A stretch of 64,000 bases of DNA from Melampsora larici-populina 98AG31 (GCF_000204055.1 NW_006768766.1:2594524-2658523), one strand, 5' to 3'. Positions 46,538 through 58,299 are shown, numbered from the stretch's first letter. The notes: generated by a model not told the origin, from the letters alone. Program-made: numbers and translations.

Positions 46538-49515
46538 TCAGGTTGTGTGGTGTTGTTGTTGGCTGGGGGTTGGGGGGTTGTGATCGCCTTGGCTGACAAC
46601 GGGGCTGTGGTCCTTGATACCAGCAATCACATTGAACTCCTTTTGAAAAGTGCGTGTTGCACGTTTGACGGTGATATTGCCCTGGTTATTTTCTCCAACT
46701 ATAGGCCAACTCTCATGCCAAATCTTCAATCGTTGGTATGTGACTTTCTCCACAAATCCCCAGTAACGGTAGACAGTTGATTTGTCATAGCGAAACGTAC
46801 TTCCGAAGCGTGCCTTCCACGCCGGGACTCAGGTGCCACGGACGCTGGACGCTAACACTACAAGAAAGATAATATTTTCTGGGCAGAAAATTAAATTATT
46901 GATACACAAAAATATTGAGAGGCCAGGAGGAGAGCAAAAAATGAATAAAAATATGCATCTTGTTCCCTGCGTTGAGAACTTCACTCTGCATATTTTTCCG
47001 TATTTTTACAGTCCATGTTGATAAGTGTACTAACAATAAACCTTCACAATCATCCAATTACAACCTGTAACAAGCACTGAAATTTGGCTCATTAGTGTTT
47101 AGAGAAACTTTTGATTTCTGAAAATACTCATAAATTTTTCAATTCCGGTCCAAAACGCTCGATTTTTGGTGCATTGGTAAGCTGGAATTATCCTCCAAAT
47201 AGTTCATAATATGACCACACAGCATGCTGGTCTGCTAAAAAAGATATCATCTTTTTTATACATTTGTACATACAGATCCATAGAATGATTGTCATACTAG
47301 CTACATAGTTCTTGATCTTATGAAAGTTTGGGAGGAAGAGTTCAGCTTTCTAATGCACTTAAAATCGAGTGTTTTGAGGCAGATTTGACAAAGTTATAGG
47401 TGTTTTCAGAAATCAAAAGTTTCTCTAAACACTAATGTGCCAAATTTCAGTGCTTGTTACAGGTTGTAATTGGATGATTATGAAGGTTTATTGTTAGTAC
47501 ACTTATCAATACGGACTGTAAAAATATGGAAAAATATGGAGAGTGAAGCTCTCACCGCAGGGAACAAGATGCATATTTTTATTTATTTTTTTCCCTTCTC
47601 CTGGCCTCTCAATATTTTTGTGTATCAATAATTTAATTTTCTGCCCAGAAAATATTATATTTTGTGTAGTGTAGAACCATTCGAGGAGCGGTTGTAGGAG
47701 CAAGTCTTCCCCAGGGAATTCTGGTAGGTGCGTGGCCGCTTGTGACAGTTGAACAGGCTTCACGTAAAAAAACGGTTCCTTCAGTTTGAGGATTGACCGA
47801 TGTCACCTGATAACAGGACAACTCACAGGTGTTAAAGTCCCATGTAAGGCAGCATCGCTATCAGGTGTAGACGGGCCTGCCAAGTGATGAGTCGTTAACG
47901 ATGAGACTGGCGGGTCGGTTGAGGAGACTGTCGGTTCGGTTGAGTCCGACTCAGAGTCCGAGTCATTGAGCAGGCTGATGGTGATTCGTTCGGCCGAAGG
48001 GTCCACTATGAACTTTTTTGGGGTCTTGGGGATACTTAGGTCCATGTCTTCTGGTTCTTCTTGTTTGACCTTTTGAATCACATTCAAGTCGGGTGAACTT
48101 TGAGGGACCTTTGGTTTCCCATGTGCAGATCTTCTAAAACCTCTTGCAGTTGTGTACAGAGAGCGACACGTTGGCTTGGAATGCAGATGACCAAGTGTCG
48201 ATGCGTGTAACGGTGGGGGAGGGTGACTGGTATTTCATGCTGTAAGGCAAGGAAGAAGAAAGATTCAACGCAAAGGGAGCGATTGACAAAAAGTAATCTG
48301 AACCTACCCAATTCCTGATTTCTTCATCCCAGAAAAGAACAGTGTCATCCCATTTGGGGCCCGCCGCTTCTTTAGCCTTTCGTAGCAGTGAGGTGCAATC
48401 CTGCAAAGTTGCGAGCGGCCATTGAGGAAACATGTGTGATAGTACAGGATGGCGTTGTTCCTGCAAACAAATCAATCCTTAGTGTTCCTCACGTATATAC
48501 TTCAATGATTCTGGAGTAGCTTACAAGTGTCACAAGGTGCAGGCTGACGACCTTCCCTTCGTCAAAGGGTGCGTTTGATGAGGCTCGAGCGTCATCCTGC
48601 ACAACCACATGTGGAGAGAGTTGTTTTCTCTCAGCCTGGGCCTGAGTGGCTCGTTCAATGATTTTGTCGCTTTCATCAGGGATAGTACGTCCAGAGCGGC
48701 GGACACTTTGAGCGCACTGAGCTGGGATCAATCGCAGTCGCTTGGGGTTAGGGGGCGCAGTTGGTGGTTGATGCGGAACTCGTGGTGCAGGGTTACTTCG
48801 AAGTTGAGCCGGTGGCATGATGGGTTCCTTCTGCCGATGTGCATGGCATGCCCCAGGTGGGCCGTAGGCAATGCAACACTATATGGGTATCACAACGAAA
48901 GGAAGAATTGTGAATAGAGTGAGTGTAGTGTTTGAGAGAAGTATAGACATAGAAAAGGATGGACCAGACCGATTTGCAATATCTTGAACTGCAGGCCGCA
49001 TGCCCTGCAGGCTTATGTTTGGCGGCTGTCGCGCCTTCTTGCGGGCGAGCACACATGATAGCAGGAGGTGCGCGTGGCGTTTTGGCGGTTTTTGATGGCT
49101 TGGGAGGGGGAGGCGGCAACACTACTCCAGCAATGTTGACACGAGGTCCATGGGCTGAAGGGTCAAACGGGATCGGATATTTTGCTCCGGCATTGATGCA
49201 GGCGATCTCGTGGTTTAGCTGGTTGAGTTTGAATGTCCGGTAGTAATGATTGCGTATGGACGCACACTGTTAACATGAGACACATGAAGAGTGTGTTAGC
49301 TGTAGCGTGGGAAGTACGGACACAGGAGTTGTTGAGTCAAAACGACTGACCTTGACCTTGACAGTCTCTTCGCCACCGGGGACATACACCAGCGATGTGT
49401 TGTTCGAACAGTCGGGACAGGAAAGACCTACCTTGCCCCCATGTTTCGGCGGTGGGAGGACTTGGTGCTGGGGTAGTCGTTGATATCTGTTTCCAATGTA
49501 GGGGCCTTTGGGCAT
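46538..49515 (-). pseudogene. Unrecognised multi-exon family, copy A, disrupted by a CACTA MITE
   Basis: ATG at 49515 (MPKGPYIGNRYQRLPQHQ) opens an exon with a CPDC pair, then CASIRNHYYRTFKLNQLNHE, a cysteine cluster (about 49,060-48,840: CARPQ...HAACSSRYC, then CCIAYGPPGACHAH), a linker, a block with KWDDTVLFWDEEIRNWV, then PVTLPHRYTHRHLVI, VKQEEPEDMDL and a block ending LLLQPLLEWFY. There the 816-bp element at 46856-47671 interrupts the frame. Coding resumes beyond it with VYRYWGFVEKVTYQRL, a possible nearby TGA, and ends at 46538. Copy B (57.0-62.3 kb) matches block for block. I cannot name the family. Short zinc-ribbon and cysteine clusters suggest nucleic-acid binding. Disabled here. Confidence 0.65.
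46856..47671. mobile_element. 816-bp CACTA-type MITE inserted in the copy A gene
   Basis: Ends CACTACAAGAAAG... and ...TTTTGTGTAGTG with inverted arms of roughly 250 bp or more (AATATTTTCTGGGCAGAAAA occurs near both ends in opposite orientation; so does ATATGCATCTTGTTCCCTGC). Flanks are TAA and TAG, a 3-bp duplication with one change. Same length as 23431-24246 and shares GTACTAACAATAAAC and ATATGCA(T/C)CTTGTTCC, so both belong to one diverged family. Confidence 0.85.
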
Positions 49516-49844
49516 GTTGTGTACTGGGAGGAATTGGCAGTCCTGAGCAAGAGGAGGGAAATATTTCTTCGGACTGCGCCATATCAGAGGGGTCGTTGTT
49601 ATTTATAAGGAGTAAGGCCAGGGTCTTGATGATGTCAAAGAGGAGTGTGTTTCATCTACGAAAAAAAATTTACGTGTTGAGGTTGTGAATTCTTTCTAGC
49701 GCGTACTGACATCACGAAGGTATGGGTTGTTGAAGGTTAGTAAGACGGGGCACAGTAGGGCATCAGCCCCGATGCGCAGCAGGTCCGAGGAGGGCAGTTT
49801 GAATAGAAGGCTATGCGTATATGCCTGAATGCCTATGCATGGGG

Positions 49845-51867
49845 CAGTATTCCCAGGTGGGAATTCCCAGAAGAACTACGAAAGTTTGATGCTCCAGAGC
49901 AATACCTGTGAGCCCCTGTTTCCCGGTGTCTGGTCTGTCCAAACACACCAAAGATACACGTCCACTCGCGCCTAAACGCGTACGTCTTTGACTCGGATGG
50001 TGTACACACCGCCGAGACAACCATCCTGAGATGTCCAGGTACGTTATCGATTTACGTTTCCCATTCAACCGTTCAGCTTTATAAAGCTCGATCGAACCGC
50101 TAAATCGTAATGCTTTCATTCCCAGATACGAAATGTGCAACATCCTATAGACCAAGCTACTACACCCGGGAAAGACTGCAGTGCTACTACAACATATCAT
50201 TGGGCCGTGACCCGGACATCCTTCACGTGCATTGTCACTACTACATGACCCAACGTTTGCACCACATGTTACGTGGGATTCAGTTTTTAGCGCAGTGAGT
50301 TTTTTTACGCCTTATTTGCTTTTCATTGTTGACATACGTAAGATTCGTAACTGACCGTGTAATGCCCTAGTGTTTCTCACTTCAACTTAGTGAATTGGTA
50401 CAATAGGACATTTGTCGACGAGTGTAACATACCTCAATTTGCCTCCGATCAAGCGTTTTCACCGGCGATGTCGGAGGCTATGTGCAGCAATGGACTGGAC
50501 CTCCTCTCCCTCCTCGATCACGCAGACCGCAGGGGTACCCAGCTCACAGTTAGCGCAAGTGGGACCGATCATCTACGTTTTGAGGATGCCATGGGCCTCC
50601 ATCTCGATCTCTTGGCCGTCGAGGGTACCCGAGACCGGGACCACTACTGCTCCCGCTGTGTTCGAATTCAATCGGGCGGAATTGATTCTGAGACTGGCGA
50701 GGAAATCCTATTAGGTCAGTTCCGTTTTCTTCAAAGACTCCAGAAAACAAAACTGGATTCCTCACGACCACTTGAACACTCTTTCAGGCATCCGTGCCGT
50801 TGTAACTGATGGTCTCACTATAGGCCATTGGCTCTGTAGTGCTACCACCGATCAGCTCGCTGAGATAGCTAATACGGCCGGATTACGACAACCTGAAGGA
50901 CCCTGCACCAACAGGCTGGAGAACATCAATCACCGCTTCTGTAAAGAACACTTTCATCTCCTGGGGAATCGTTGTCAAGCTCAACCTTGCACTTCATCGT
51001 GCAAACCCGGAAGCAGGACTTGCAAGAACGAAGCTCACATCAGCGCGATGCAAGCGTTTGAAATACGAGTAGAAGGTAACTTTTCTCTCACGGCCATTCT
51101 GAATCGACCAGGTTCAAACCTTCCCTCAGATGCAACGGTTCATCTAAACGCCGAGACTGGGGAGTTTGAAGACCTGGAAAGTCTTCAACAAGCGGACGAG
51201 TCCAACCGGGCACACAAACGTGCCCGCGACGGTGGGGAATCTCAACAAAAAGACAAAGTATGTTTAAGTCGAATGCGAACACACAACGATCAACTCATCG
51301 TGGGCCCGTGTGGCATCATATTGGCACGCAAAACGTTCTATCACTCCGAATCCGTCAGTGCCGTTAAAGTAAGTGAATTTCTTTTACGTGCAGTTATCAC
51401 GACCAATTTCCTTAACAACGATTACCTCTGATGACACTTGCTTGCAGGCTTTCTTGGAAGAGACCTTCCCTCAGGGTATACCGGAGGCCGTTTTTTATGA
51501 CAACGCGTGCCGACTGACCGAACATATCTACCACGGTTCAGTGGATGCCAGCCGGTTCAAGGACACAGTAATCCCCGTCGACCCATTCCACCATCGCTCC
51601 CATGCTGGGAGCGATGAGTTCTGTCAGCGCTTCACAAACCCCCGCCTGTTCCCCGACATTCAAGAAGACGGTAAATGGTTTTTCAACGCGTCCGCAGCAG
51701 AACTTACGAACATATGGTATGGAGGTTTTGCTTCAATGTGTAGAAGCATGCACTCCACCAAGTATAACTTTTTCTTGGAGGAGATGGTTGCATTGCAGAA
51801 CGCTTGGCTCATACGCAAGCTGAAAAAAAGACCAGGTATGGAATTTATGGGCAATGGTATCCTATAA
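49845..51867 (+). CDS. KDZ-type transposase with CxC5/CxC6-like clusters, copy 2 (5' truncated)
   Basis: Coding from about 49,912 (after an in-frame TGA) to 50038, then 50126-50294, 50371-50714, 50788-51368, 51448-51867; all phases agree and no internal stop occurs. The CxC5-like part reads CLVCPNTPKI...AYVFDSDGVH...RCPDTKCATSYRPSYY. Next come SHFNLVNWYNRTFV, a SLLDHADRRG region and HYCSRCVRI. Exon 4 has AVVTDGLTIGHWLCSA, the CxC6-like FCKEHFHLLGNRCQAQPC...SRTCKNEAH, and CGIILARKTFYHSES. Exon 5 has AVFYDNACRL and DPFHHRSHAGSDEFCQRF...NIWYGGFASMCR. The N-terminal helical region present in copy 1 is missing. Acidic residues in VTDG and FYDNAC are likely catalytic. Transposition enzyme of the KDZ group; incomplete but better preserved than copy 1. 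Confidence 0.8.
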
Positions 51868-52880
51868 TACTGGTGAGTCAGTTACTTCGTTTCATGTTTG
51901 TGTTATCGGGACGGCTCAGGGCTAATTAATCCATGATTACTTGTCACTACATCTTCTCGGTTCGACTACCCATCTTACGATGGGTAGTCGGTCAGAAAAG
52001 ATGTCATCACTTTTGAAAACAAACAATGACACAAAGAGTATCAATACAATGAAGAAATTTTTATTCTGTTCTCAGTTATATATTATGATTTCTAAACACA
52101 AGGTATCAGGTGAAAAAGTTATATATAGTCCAATAGTGCAATTAGTCGTTGGTCCTCAATAGTGCTTCCTTATATGTGATTTTTTATTCGCATTTAAATA
52201 TCCTTTTGGCACTTCAAATCCCAATTGTTTTTTCACCACTTTGTCGGGCTTTTTCATTACTTTGAACAAAACATAATCAAAGTAATTTGACTCTTAAAAT
52301 ACTCATATGTGAATCAATCTACTTCTACATATGAACTTGGTCAAGTAGAGACCTTGACAATCGCTTGCGCTTGCACATGAGCAAGCACCGACCAACCACA
52401 ACAACAACACCACGCTGCCTAGGTGTAGTTGTGGAAATGGTTCTTACATCATGGCCACGGTGAACCAAGGTTGCTAGAAGAAAATGGATAAATGCTATCC
52501 ACTTACTCTTTAAATGCCATGGCATGCACAACAAACAGTGTCGTTCGTAGCTGTCTGAAGGAGGGATGTATACCAGCACCAGCCAGTCGGCCCTTTGGTC
52601 ATCACCAAGGCTTAAACTGCTTATAAAATGGTGATGACCAAAGGGAAGAGAGCCCCCCACGCGCGCCACTTCCCTACATACCATACTGAGTCCTCACCGT
52701 ACCTCGTTTTCTTTTGTTATTGTCTCCTTATCATAGCGCCGGCATTCTTTGCGATTTTGATCTTTGTCTTCTGCTTCTGTTACGCATACTCACCGGAGGC
52801 ATGCCTTTCCCTACCCTCATGACGGCCATCCTTCACAACATAGACAATGTAAGCATCGACCCCCTCAGAACGGTGCCTTC
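51868..52880. other. Spacer with two hairpins
   Basis: No gene supported. CGACTACCCATC-TTAC-GATGGGTAGTCG at 51,963-51,990, just after the transposase, and CCCTTTGGTCATCACCA / TGGTGATGACCAAAGGG arms at 52,591-52,607 and 52,629-52,645. Confidence 0.6.
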
Positions 52881-53180
52881 AATGCGCATTGTCCACTAAC
52901 TCCTGGGTTCCATTGTATGTGTGGTGTTGGCGAACAGGCAAACCGCGTCAACCCCAACGACTTTGGAACGGGTTGGCACTCGTCCAACACAAACCTTGCT
53001 TTGAAAGGCCCCTTCGGAGGTCACATCTTTGAACCCCTGACTGCTATCGCCTACGTGAGGCCCGCCGACAAACTTCAGCGCGCCAAGACCTACTGCATTG
53101 TCGGACCCTTCGGGCACGATCACAATTCGGGGGAAAGTGCAATCAAACACTCCCGCAACAGCAAAACTGAGGTAGTAATT

Positions 53181-54459
53181 CACAGGGGGAAAACTAGAAG
53201 CTCACATAGATGTGAGCAGAGAAAGTTTGGAGGTTTCTCCAAGATTGTTTCCAGATTGTTTCCAATTTTCTTCCAGTTTTCCTCCAATTTTCTTTCAGCT
53301 CATCATCTGATCAAATGGTCAGCATGGCCTGAGCAGATGAGTTAGGCCTTCCTCAGGCTTTATCCCTCAGCCAAGAAGCCTGAGGGAGGGCTAGCTTATC
53401 TGCTCAGGTCATGTCGGGCCCTCCATTGCTCAGCCTGCACAGTCAAGTGACCAAATGTGATTGAGCAGTGAGAGACCCAACCAAATGTGAAAACACAATG
53501 GGAACCATCCCTTTGAATAATTCTGATCCCAGGAATGCCACTGAGGATCCTAGGTGAGCAGCCCCTCAGCCAATACTCAGTGACATCCTTTGGATACTTC
53601 TGATCCCAAGAATGCCACTGAGGACTACGCAAGCAGCCCCTCAGCTAATACTCAGTGACATCCTTTGGATACTTTGGATCCCAGGAATGCCACTGAGGAC
53701 TAGGTGAGCAGCTGTGCTGAACGGAGCAGCCCCTCAGCTAATACCCAGTGACATCCTTTGGATACTTTTGATCCCAGAAATGCCACTGAGGACTAGGTGA
53801 GCATCTGTGCTGAACTGAGCAGCCACTCAGCCAATACAATCATTAACATCATTTGGATACTCCTGATCCCAGGAATGCCACTGAGGACTAGCTGAGCAGC
53901 CCCTCAGCCAATATTAAGTGACATCCTTTGGATCCTCCTGATCCCAGGAATACCACTGAGGACTAGCCGAGCAGCTCCACTGAACTGAGCATCCCCTCAG
54001 CCAATACTGAGTGACATCCTTTGTTACCTCTGATCCTGATCCCAGGAATGCCACTGAGGACTAGCTGAGCAGCCCCTCAGCCAATACTCAGTGACATCCT
54101 TTGGATCCTCCTGATCCTGGGAATACCACTGAGGATTGGCTGAGCAGCTGTGCTGAACTGAGCATCCCCTCAGCCAATACTCAGTGACATCCTTTGGACC
54201 CTTCTGAAGGTGATTCTGAGTATACAGTGATGTGTCAGCTGGGTCCTGAGCACTCATACATGCTCAAGAGAGGCTCATCCAAGATGAAGATGAGCATGCT
54301 TTAGCAAACTCGAGCAATACCTGAGTATTACAGGCTGAACACGTTGGCACCACCAAAATGGTGAATTGAAAGAATCTGAAGGAAATTGAAACATTTTTGG
54401 AGTTATCAGGAAGGTACCCTCTGCTCACATCTATGCGAGCTTTTATTTTTCCCCCTGTG
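53181..54459. mobile_element. 1,279-bp non-autonomous element, CACAG ends, target duplication ATT
   Basis: Terminal inverted repeats: CACAGGGGGAAAACTAGAAG at the left and, reversed, CACAGGGGGAAAAATAAAAG at the right, each continuing CTC(A/G)CATAGATGTGAGCAGAG. ATT is present on both flanks (53178-53180, 54460-54462). CACAG-like ends with a 3-bp duplication suit a CACTA-related element. The interior is a tandem array, not coding. Confidence 0.88.
53515..54205. repeat. Tandem array in the element (about eight units, 72-99 bp)
   Basis: The core (G/T)(C/A)CACTGAGGA(C/T)TAG recurs near 53,534, 53,614, 53,690, 53,780, 53,877, 53,951, 54,050 and 54,122, each followed by GCAGCCCCTCAGC(C/T)AATAC and AGTGACATCCTTTGGAT. 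Long units carry an extra TGTGCTGAACTGAGCA. Confidence 0.85.
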
Positions 54460-55169
54460 ATTAATCCTCAAGACCTAGGAGACCTCCTAGCAGGTAAAGC
54501 TGTAGTGAACGGCGTTGGAAAGATCGTTGATTTCTATTTTGAAGATGTAGACAAAATAACTGGTTGGGAACTCACTGTCAATGCCAAACACGATTGGTTT
54601 GACCCTCGGGTATGTACTAGCAATTGGTCATCATTGGTGATTAACCTGTCACTGACTTTGCTGCCTCACACAGACCGAAGAAATCAAGGAATTCATTATG
54701 ACTTATCAATTCGGGCTGTTTACTCCAATGAGCTTTTATTGGCCGCAGATTGCTGTGGGGGCAAGGATGTTGCTGCATGGTTATGTTATTAGGAAAGATA
54801 TCGTGTCTGGAAGGTTTATTGTCAAGGTCAGTTCACAAAGGCCTTTTGTGTTGTCTCCCATTCTGATCTGGTTTGCTCCACAGGTGCGCAGTCATGAGTT
54901 TCTTGAATGATATCAATTTATGCAGTGGACGGGACATTTTTGGGTAGCTCTTGTTTACATGTGCTGTCCAATGTGGCTTTGATTTCTTGTTACTTTAGAG
55001 ATGTGGAATTGTCCATTTGTATCTTTCACTTGGTTTGGTGTCTTACATCTGATCCTCTTGTTTGCATCTGATCCTCTTGTTTGCCTTTGTAAATATGTGT
55101 AAATGTAAATGTAAATGTGTGTGACAGAATCAGGCACTTAAAAAACTTATTCCACACCACATAACATCA

Positions 55170-56725
55170 TCTATAGGGTAGGGCAATCATGATTGAATCA
55201 TGATTGCCCTATAGTCACATTGTGTGAAATAATTTTGTACTCAGTGCCACATTTTTCAAACTGCAATGCTTCTCTTATAGCTCTATCTAGCAATCATCTC
55301 TGTTCATCCACAAATCAATTATATCATATCAACAAACCAATGTATCTATGGCATCTATGGCATTGAGGCGGGCTAGAATGCTAAGCATGGCGGGCACTGG
55401 GAACCTCTCACAGGGGTTGATAGATGCGGCAATATGTAATAGTTATGAAGAATGTAAATATAGTGATTGGGCGCATTGGCATTGGTAAATACTACCAACT
55501 GGCGGGGGTCCGGGTTGCTGTGTCCCAAAAAAAAAAAATTGGACAATCATTAAGAGACAGAAAGAGAATGGAATTGTCAAAGATGAGGACTCAAGAGTTG
55601 CCCAAAGTTATGGGCCACAGCCATCGGTACCCTGTGGAGGCAAGGGGGTTGCGGAAATTTCACGGGGCTAATATTTGGGTGACCACCTCAATTTTTTGCG
55701 CCAGAGGTATGTGGAGTCACTTTTGAAGGGATGCAAACACTAGAATATTTAATTCTATCCTTAGTGTAGTGTTCTGAGTGTTGTGTGGGGTGACCATCAT
55801 TGATCATCTTCTAGGTGATCAATGATGGTCACCTGACTCTGGTGGAGACACTTAGTCTGTCTGGGACCTCATTTACATTTGATGGTATGGATATTCCATC
55901 AAAATATTCAAAACCATTCACAATGTGACCTATATGTACCTTTCACATGCTTTGAATTCCTCCTTGAAATGGATGTTTTGCAAAACATCCATTTGAAGGA
56001 GGAAAGGCACCATACTTACATATGTGCTGGCTGCCTGGTGGTGGGGAGTTTTCTTCACTTCATTTGGGAAGTGAAGAAAACAGGTGGCTATTATTGGGCC
56101 ATGGTTGATCATCACCAAACCAGGCCCAAATTTATACATTCATGTGATTGTGGTAATTTTTGGCGTTTTTCATTATATATTTTTTAATGAAAAACGTCAT
56201 AAATTACCACAATCACATGGAATTGCTTCCTGTAACCTCATGGGTTGAGTCATGATTGCAATTGAGAAGTTAACCCATCAGGTCATACATTTTCATCATG
56301 CCACAATTCTTGTGTGTGATGTTTGTTTCAATCTCAAGAAATTGAAACAAACATATTTTATTTTCAAATTGAGAAAAAGAACAGTAGGGCAATTAACTGG
56401 TAAGTTAGTTACTGATGACTGAGTTCTGGGTAATGATGCCCAACCAATATGCGGAATTACACTGTCACTAGCGGTGATAGGAACCAGCTAAGCATATGGC
56501 ACAGGGGTAGTTGAACCCACAACTACCTCTGTGCCATATGCTTAGCTGGTTCCTATCCAATGTTTGGTTGACATTGAGACATTGTTACCTTGTATGCCCA
56601 CAAGGTATTAATGATCAGGTGGACATCCTTAATATCCTTTTCAATTTGTTAATGAATCAGTGAATCATTATTAAATGATTCACTGAATCATTAATGGATT
56701 CAATGAAATCCATTCAATGAAAACA
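55170..56725. repeat. Train of at least eleven consecutive independent hairpins
   Basis: Successive palindromes, not nested in one another: 55,179-55,211 (16-bp arms), 55,789-55,833 (18), 55,878-55,903 (8), 55,957-56,004 (22, one mismatch), 56,049-56,080 (12), 56,094-56,129 (about 12), 56,141-56,219 (about 35, with internal loop), 56,234-56,282 (12), about 56,319-56,354 (14), 56,476-56,557 (38, one mismatch), 56,586-56,607 (8), 56,648-56,693 (21, one mismatch). No coding frame. See findings. Confidence 0.8.
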
Positions 56726-58299
56726 TTTAATAATGAATCAGTCTCCAATTCTAATGGAATCTTTAATTGCTTCTGTTAGAAATTAGTAAGTAGGATGAAA
56801 AAAAAAAAATCCAACCAAAAAAGGGAAATTCTAACGTCAAAACAAATGTATTCAAGAGAAATTTCCACCTCCAAATGAAAGTAATGATTAATGATTGTTG
56901 TGAATCACACAAATGAAATGAAAAAGAAGAGCTTGGAGGTTAGATTATCTTTTGTGATAACTCCTTGTGAAATGTGGAAAAGACCATCACAAGAGGAAGA
57001 TTGTGTGAATGGTGGTTTCAACAATCACCATCAACTCTGATGAGAGGTTGATGCAGACCCCGCGACCTTTTCACCGTGCTTCTCAGGGAGGGCAACACAT
57101 GCTACACAGTTGAATTCCTCCTTAAAACGTATACGCGCCTGCCCTACAACAGCATTGGGCTGGTTTTCGTATTCAGCAGCAAATCGCCCGTAGCCGACTC
57201 GGTTGATCCAGCCACGATACCGGTACATGGTGGGCAACACCTCCTTCCATTCGGTTCCATAATGTCGCTGCCAACTCAAAAGCATGTCGCCGTTTTGCCC
57301 TTCACGGTGCCAGGCGAGGAGACTGGAAATGAGTACAGATTTGGATGGCCATCTGGGTTTGAGCTGGAGATGATTCGCTCTTACATCTGTCAAAGTGACA
57401 GCGACGGATGGTGAAACCTATGGAAATTCAGACCGCATTACCAATCCCTGCTGGTTAATGTGTATCTAAAGTATGATATTAACTGTGCTTACACTGTCTG
57501 AGGGGCAGTCACTCCCCAAGGTGGAATTGTGCAACACTGGTACCTGTTGAAAATTGGGAGGCTGCTGGTCGTCCACGTCCTCCAGGTCATGGCGTGCCTG
57601 TTTGTCGTCGACGGGGAGGGCCTCGCGGTGCCGCTGGTCGTCCTCAGCCAGGGCGTCGCGTTCATTCTGGTCGTCCAGGGGTTCGCGTTTTACAATGAAC
57701 GCTGAGGGGGAAGGGGACTCGCTTACGCCAGGAGAGTCAGGTAAATGACTAAGGTCAACTACCATCGACATTTCAGTGCGCTCTGAAACCGGTGTGATAG
57801 GGCTATGGGCACTCGCAACGGCATCGAGTTGTTTCCCACGTGTGGGATCCGGTGAGGAGGTTTGGAGACCTTGATCGGGAGTTGAAGGAATTTTGGAAAA
57901 TGGGCTGGGCCCTGAAGAGGATTCCCCGTGACCGTGGGTGGTGTTGCTGCGTGGTATGACGCAAGCACTATGTGGCAGGCCAGGTGTCAGCGGATTCACC
58001 TTACCAAGCCGAACCACAATGGACTTGCTGGTGCGAGAGTAATGATGGGGGTAGTCCACGGGTATTTCGCGCTACGTGCCGGGGTAATTTGGATACAGGT
58101 ATTTCGGACTCCAATCAGCTCTTGCTGTGATGAACAGATGTAAGGTATTACTCACCCAAGCGTCAATCACTTCATCCCACAGGCTGATTGCGCGGTTCCA
58201 AACATTGCCAACCTCTCCAAGCACTGCCTGAATCAACAAATCACTTTCTTCCAGCCGGTGTAGAACTCCTACGCTGTGTGGCGTAGGCTGAGCCGGAGA

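Larger units (their letters stand above)
52900..54910 (+). pseudogene. Unidentified gene interrupted by a CACAG-ended element
   Basis: The plus frame reads FHCMCGVGEQANRVNPNDFG, LKGPFGGHIFEPLTAIAYVR, AKTYCIVGPFGHDHN and SKTEVVI up to 53180. The same frame continues after the insertion at 54460 (NPQDLGDLLAGKAVVNGVGK, DKITGWELTVNAKHDWFDPR), through an intron (donor about 54,610, acceptor 54,673), LFTPMSFYWPQIAVG and LLHGYVIRKDIVSGRFIVK, and a last 27-nt exon 54884-54910. Phase across the removed insertion is exact. The VGKIVDF...WELTV alternation looks like beta-strands (OB-fold-like), but I do not recognise the family. The 5' start is not resolved. Confidence 0.6.

Noticed and set aside
53181..54240. 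CRISPR-like reading of the regular 72-99 bp repeats
   Set aside because: Unit lengths vary, spacers are themselves repeated, and the setting is eukaryotic inside a transposon; it is a tandem satellite.
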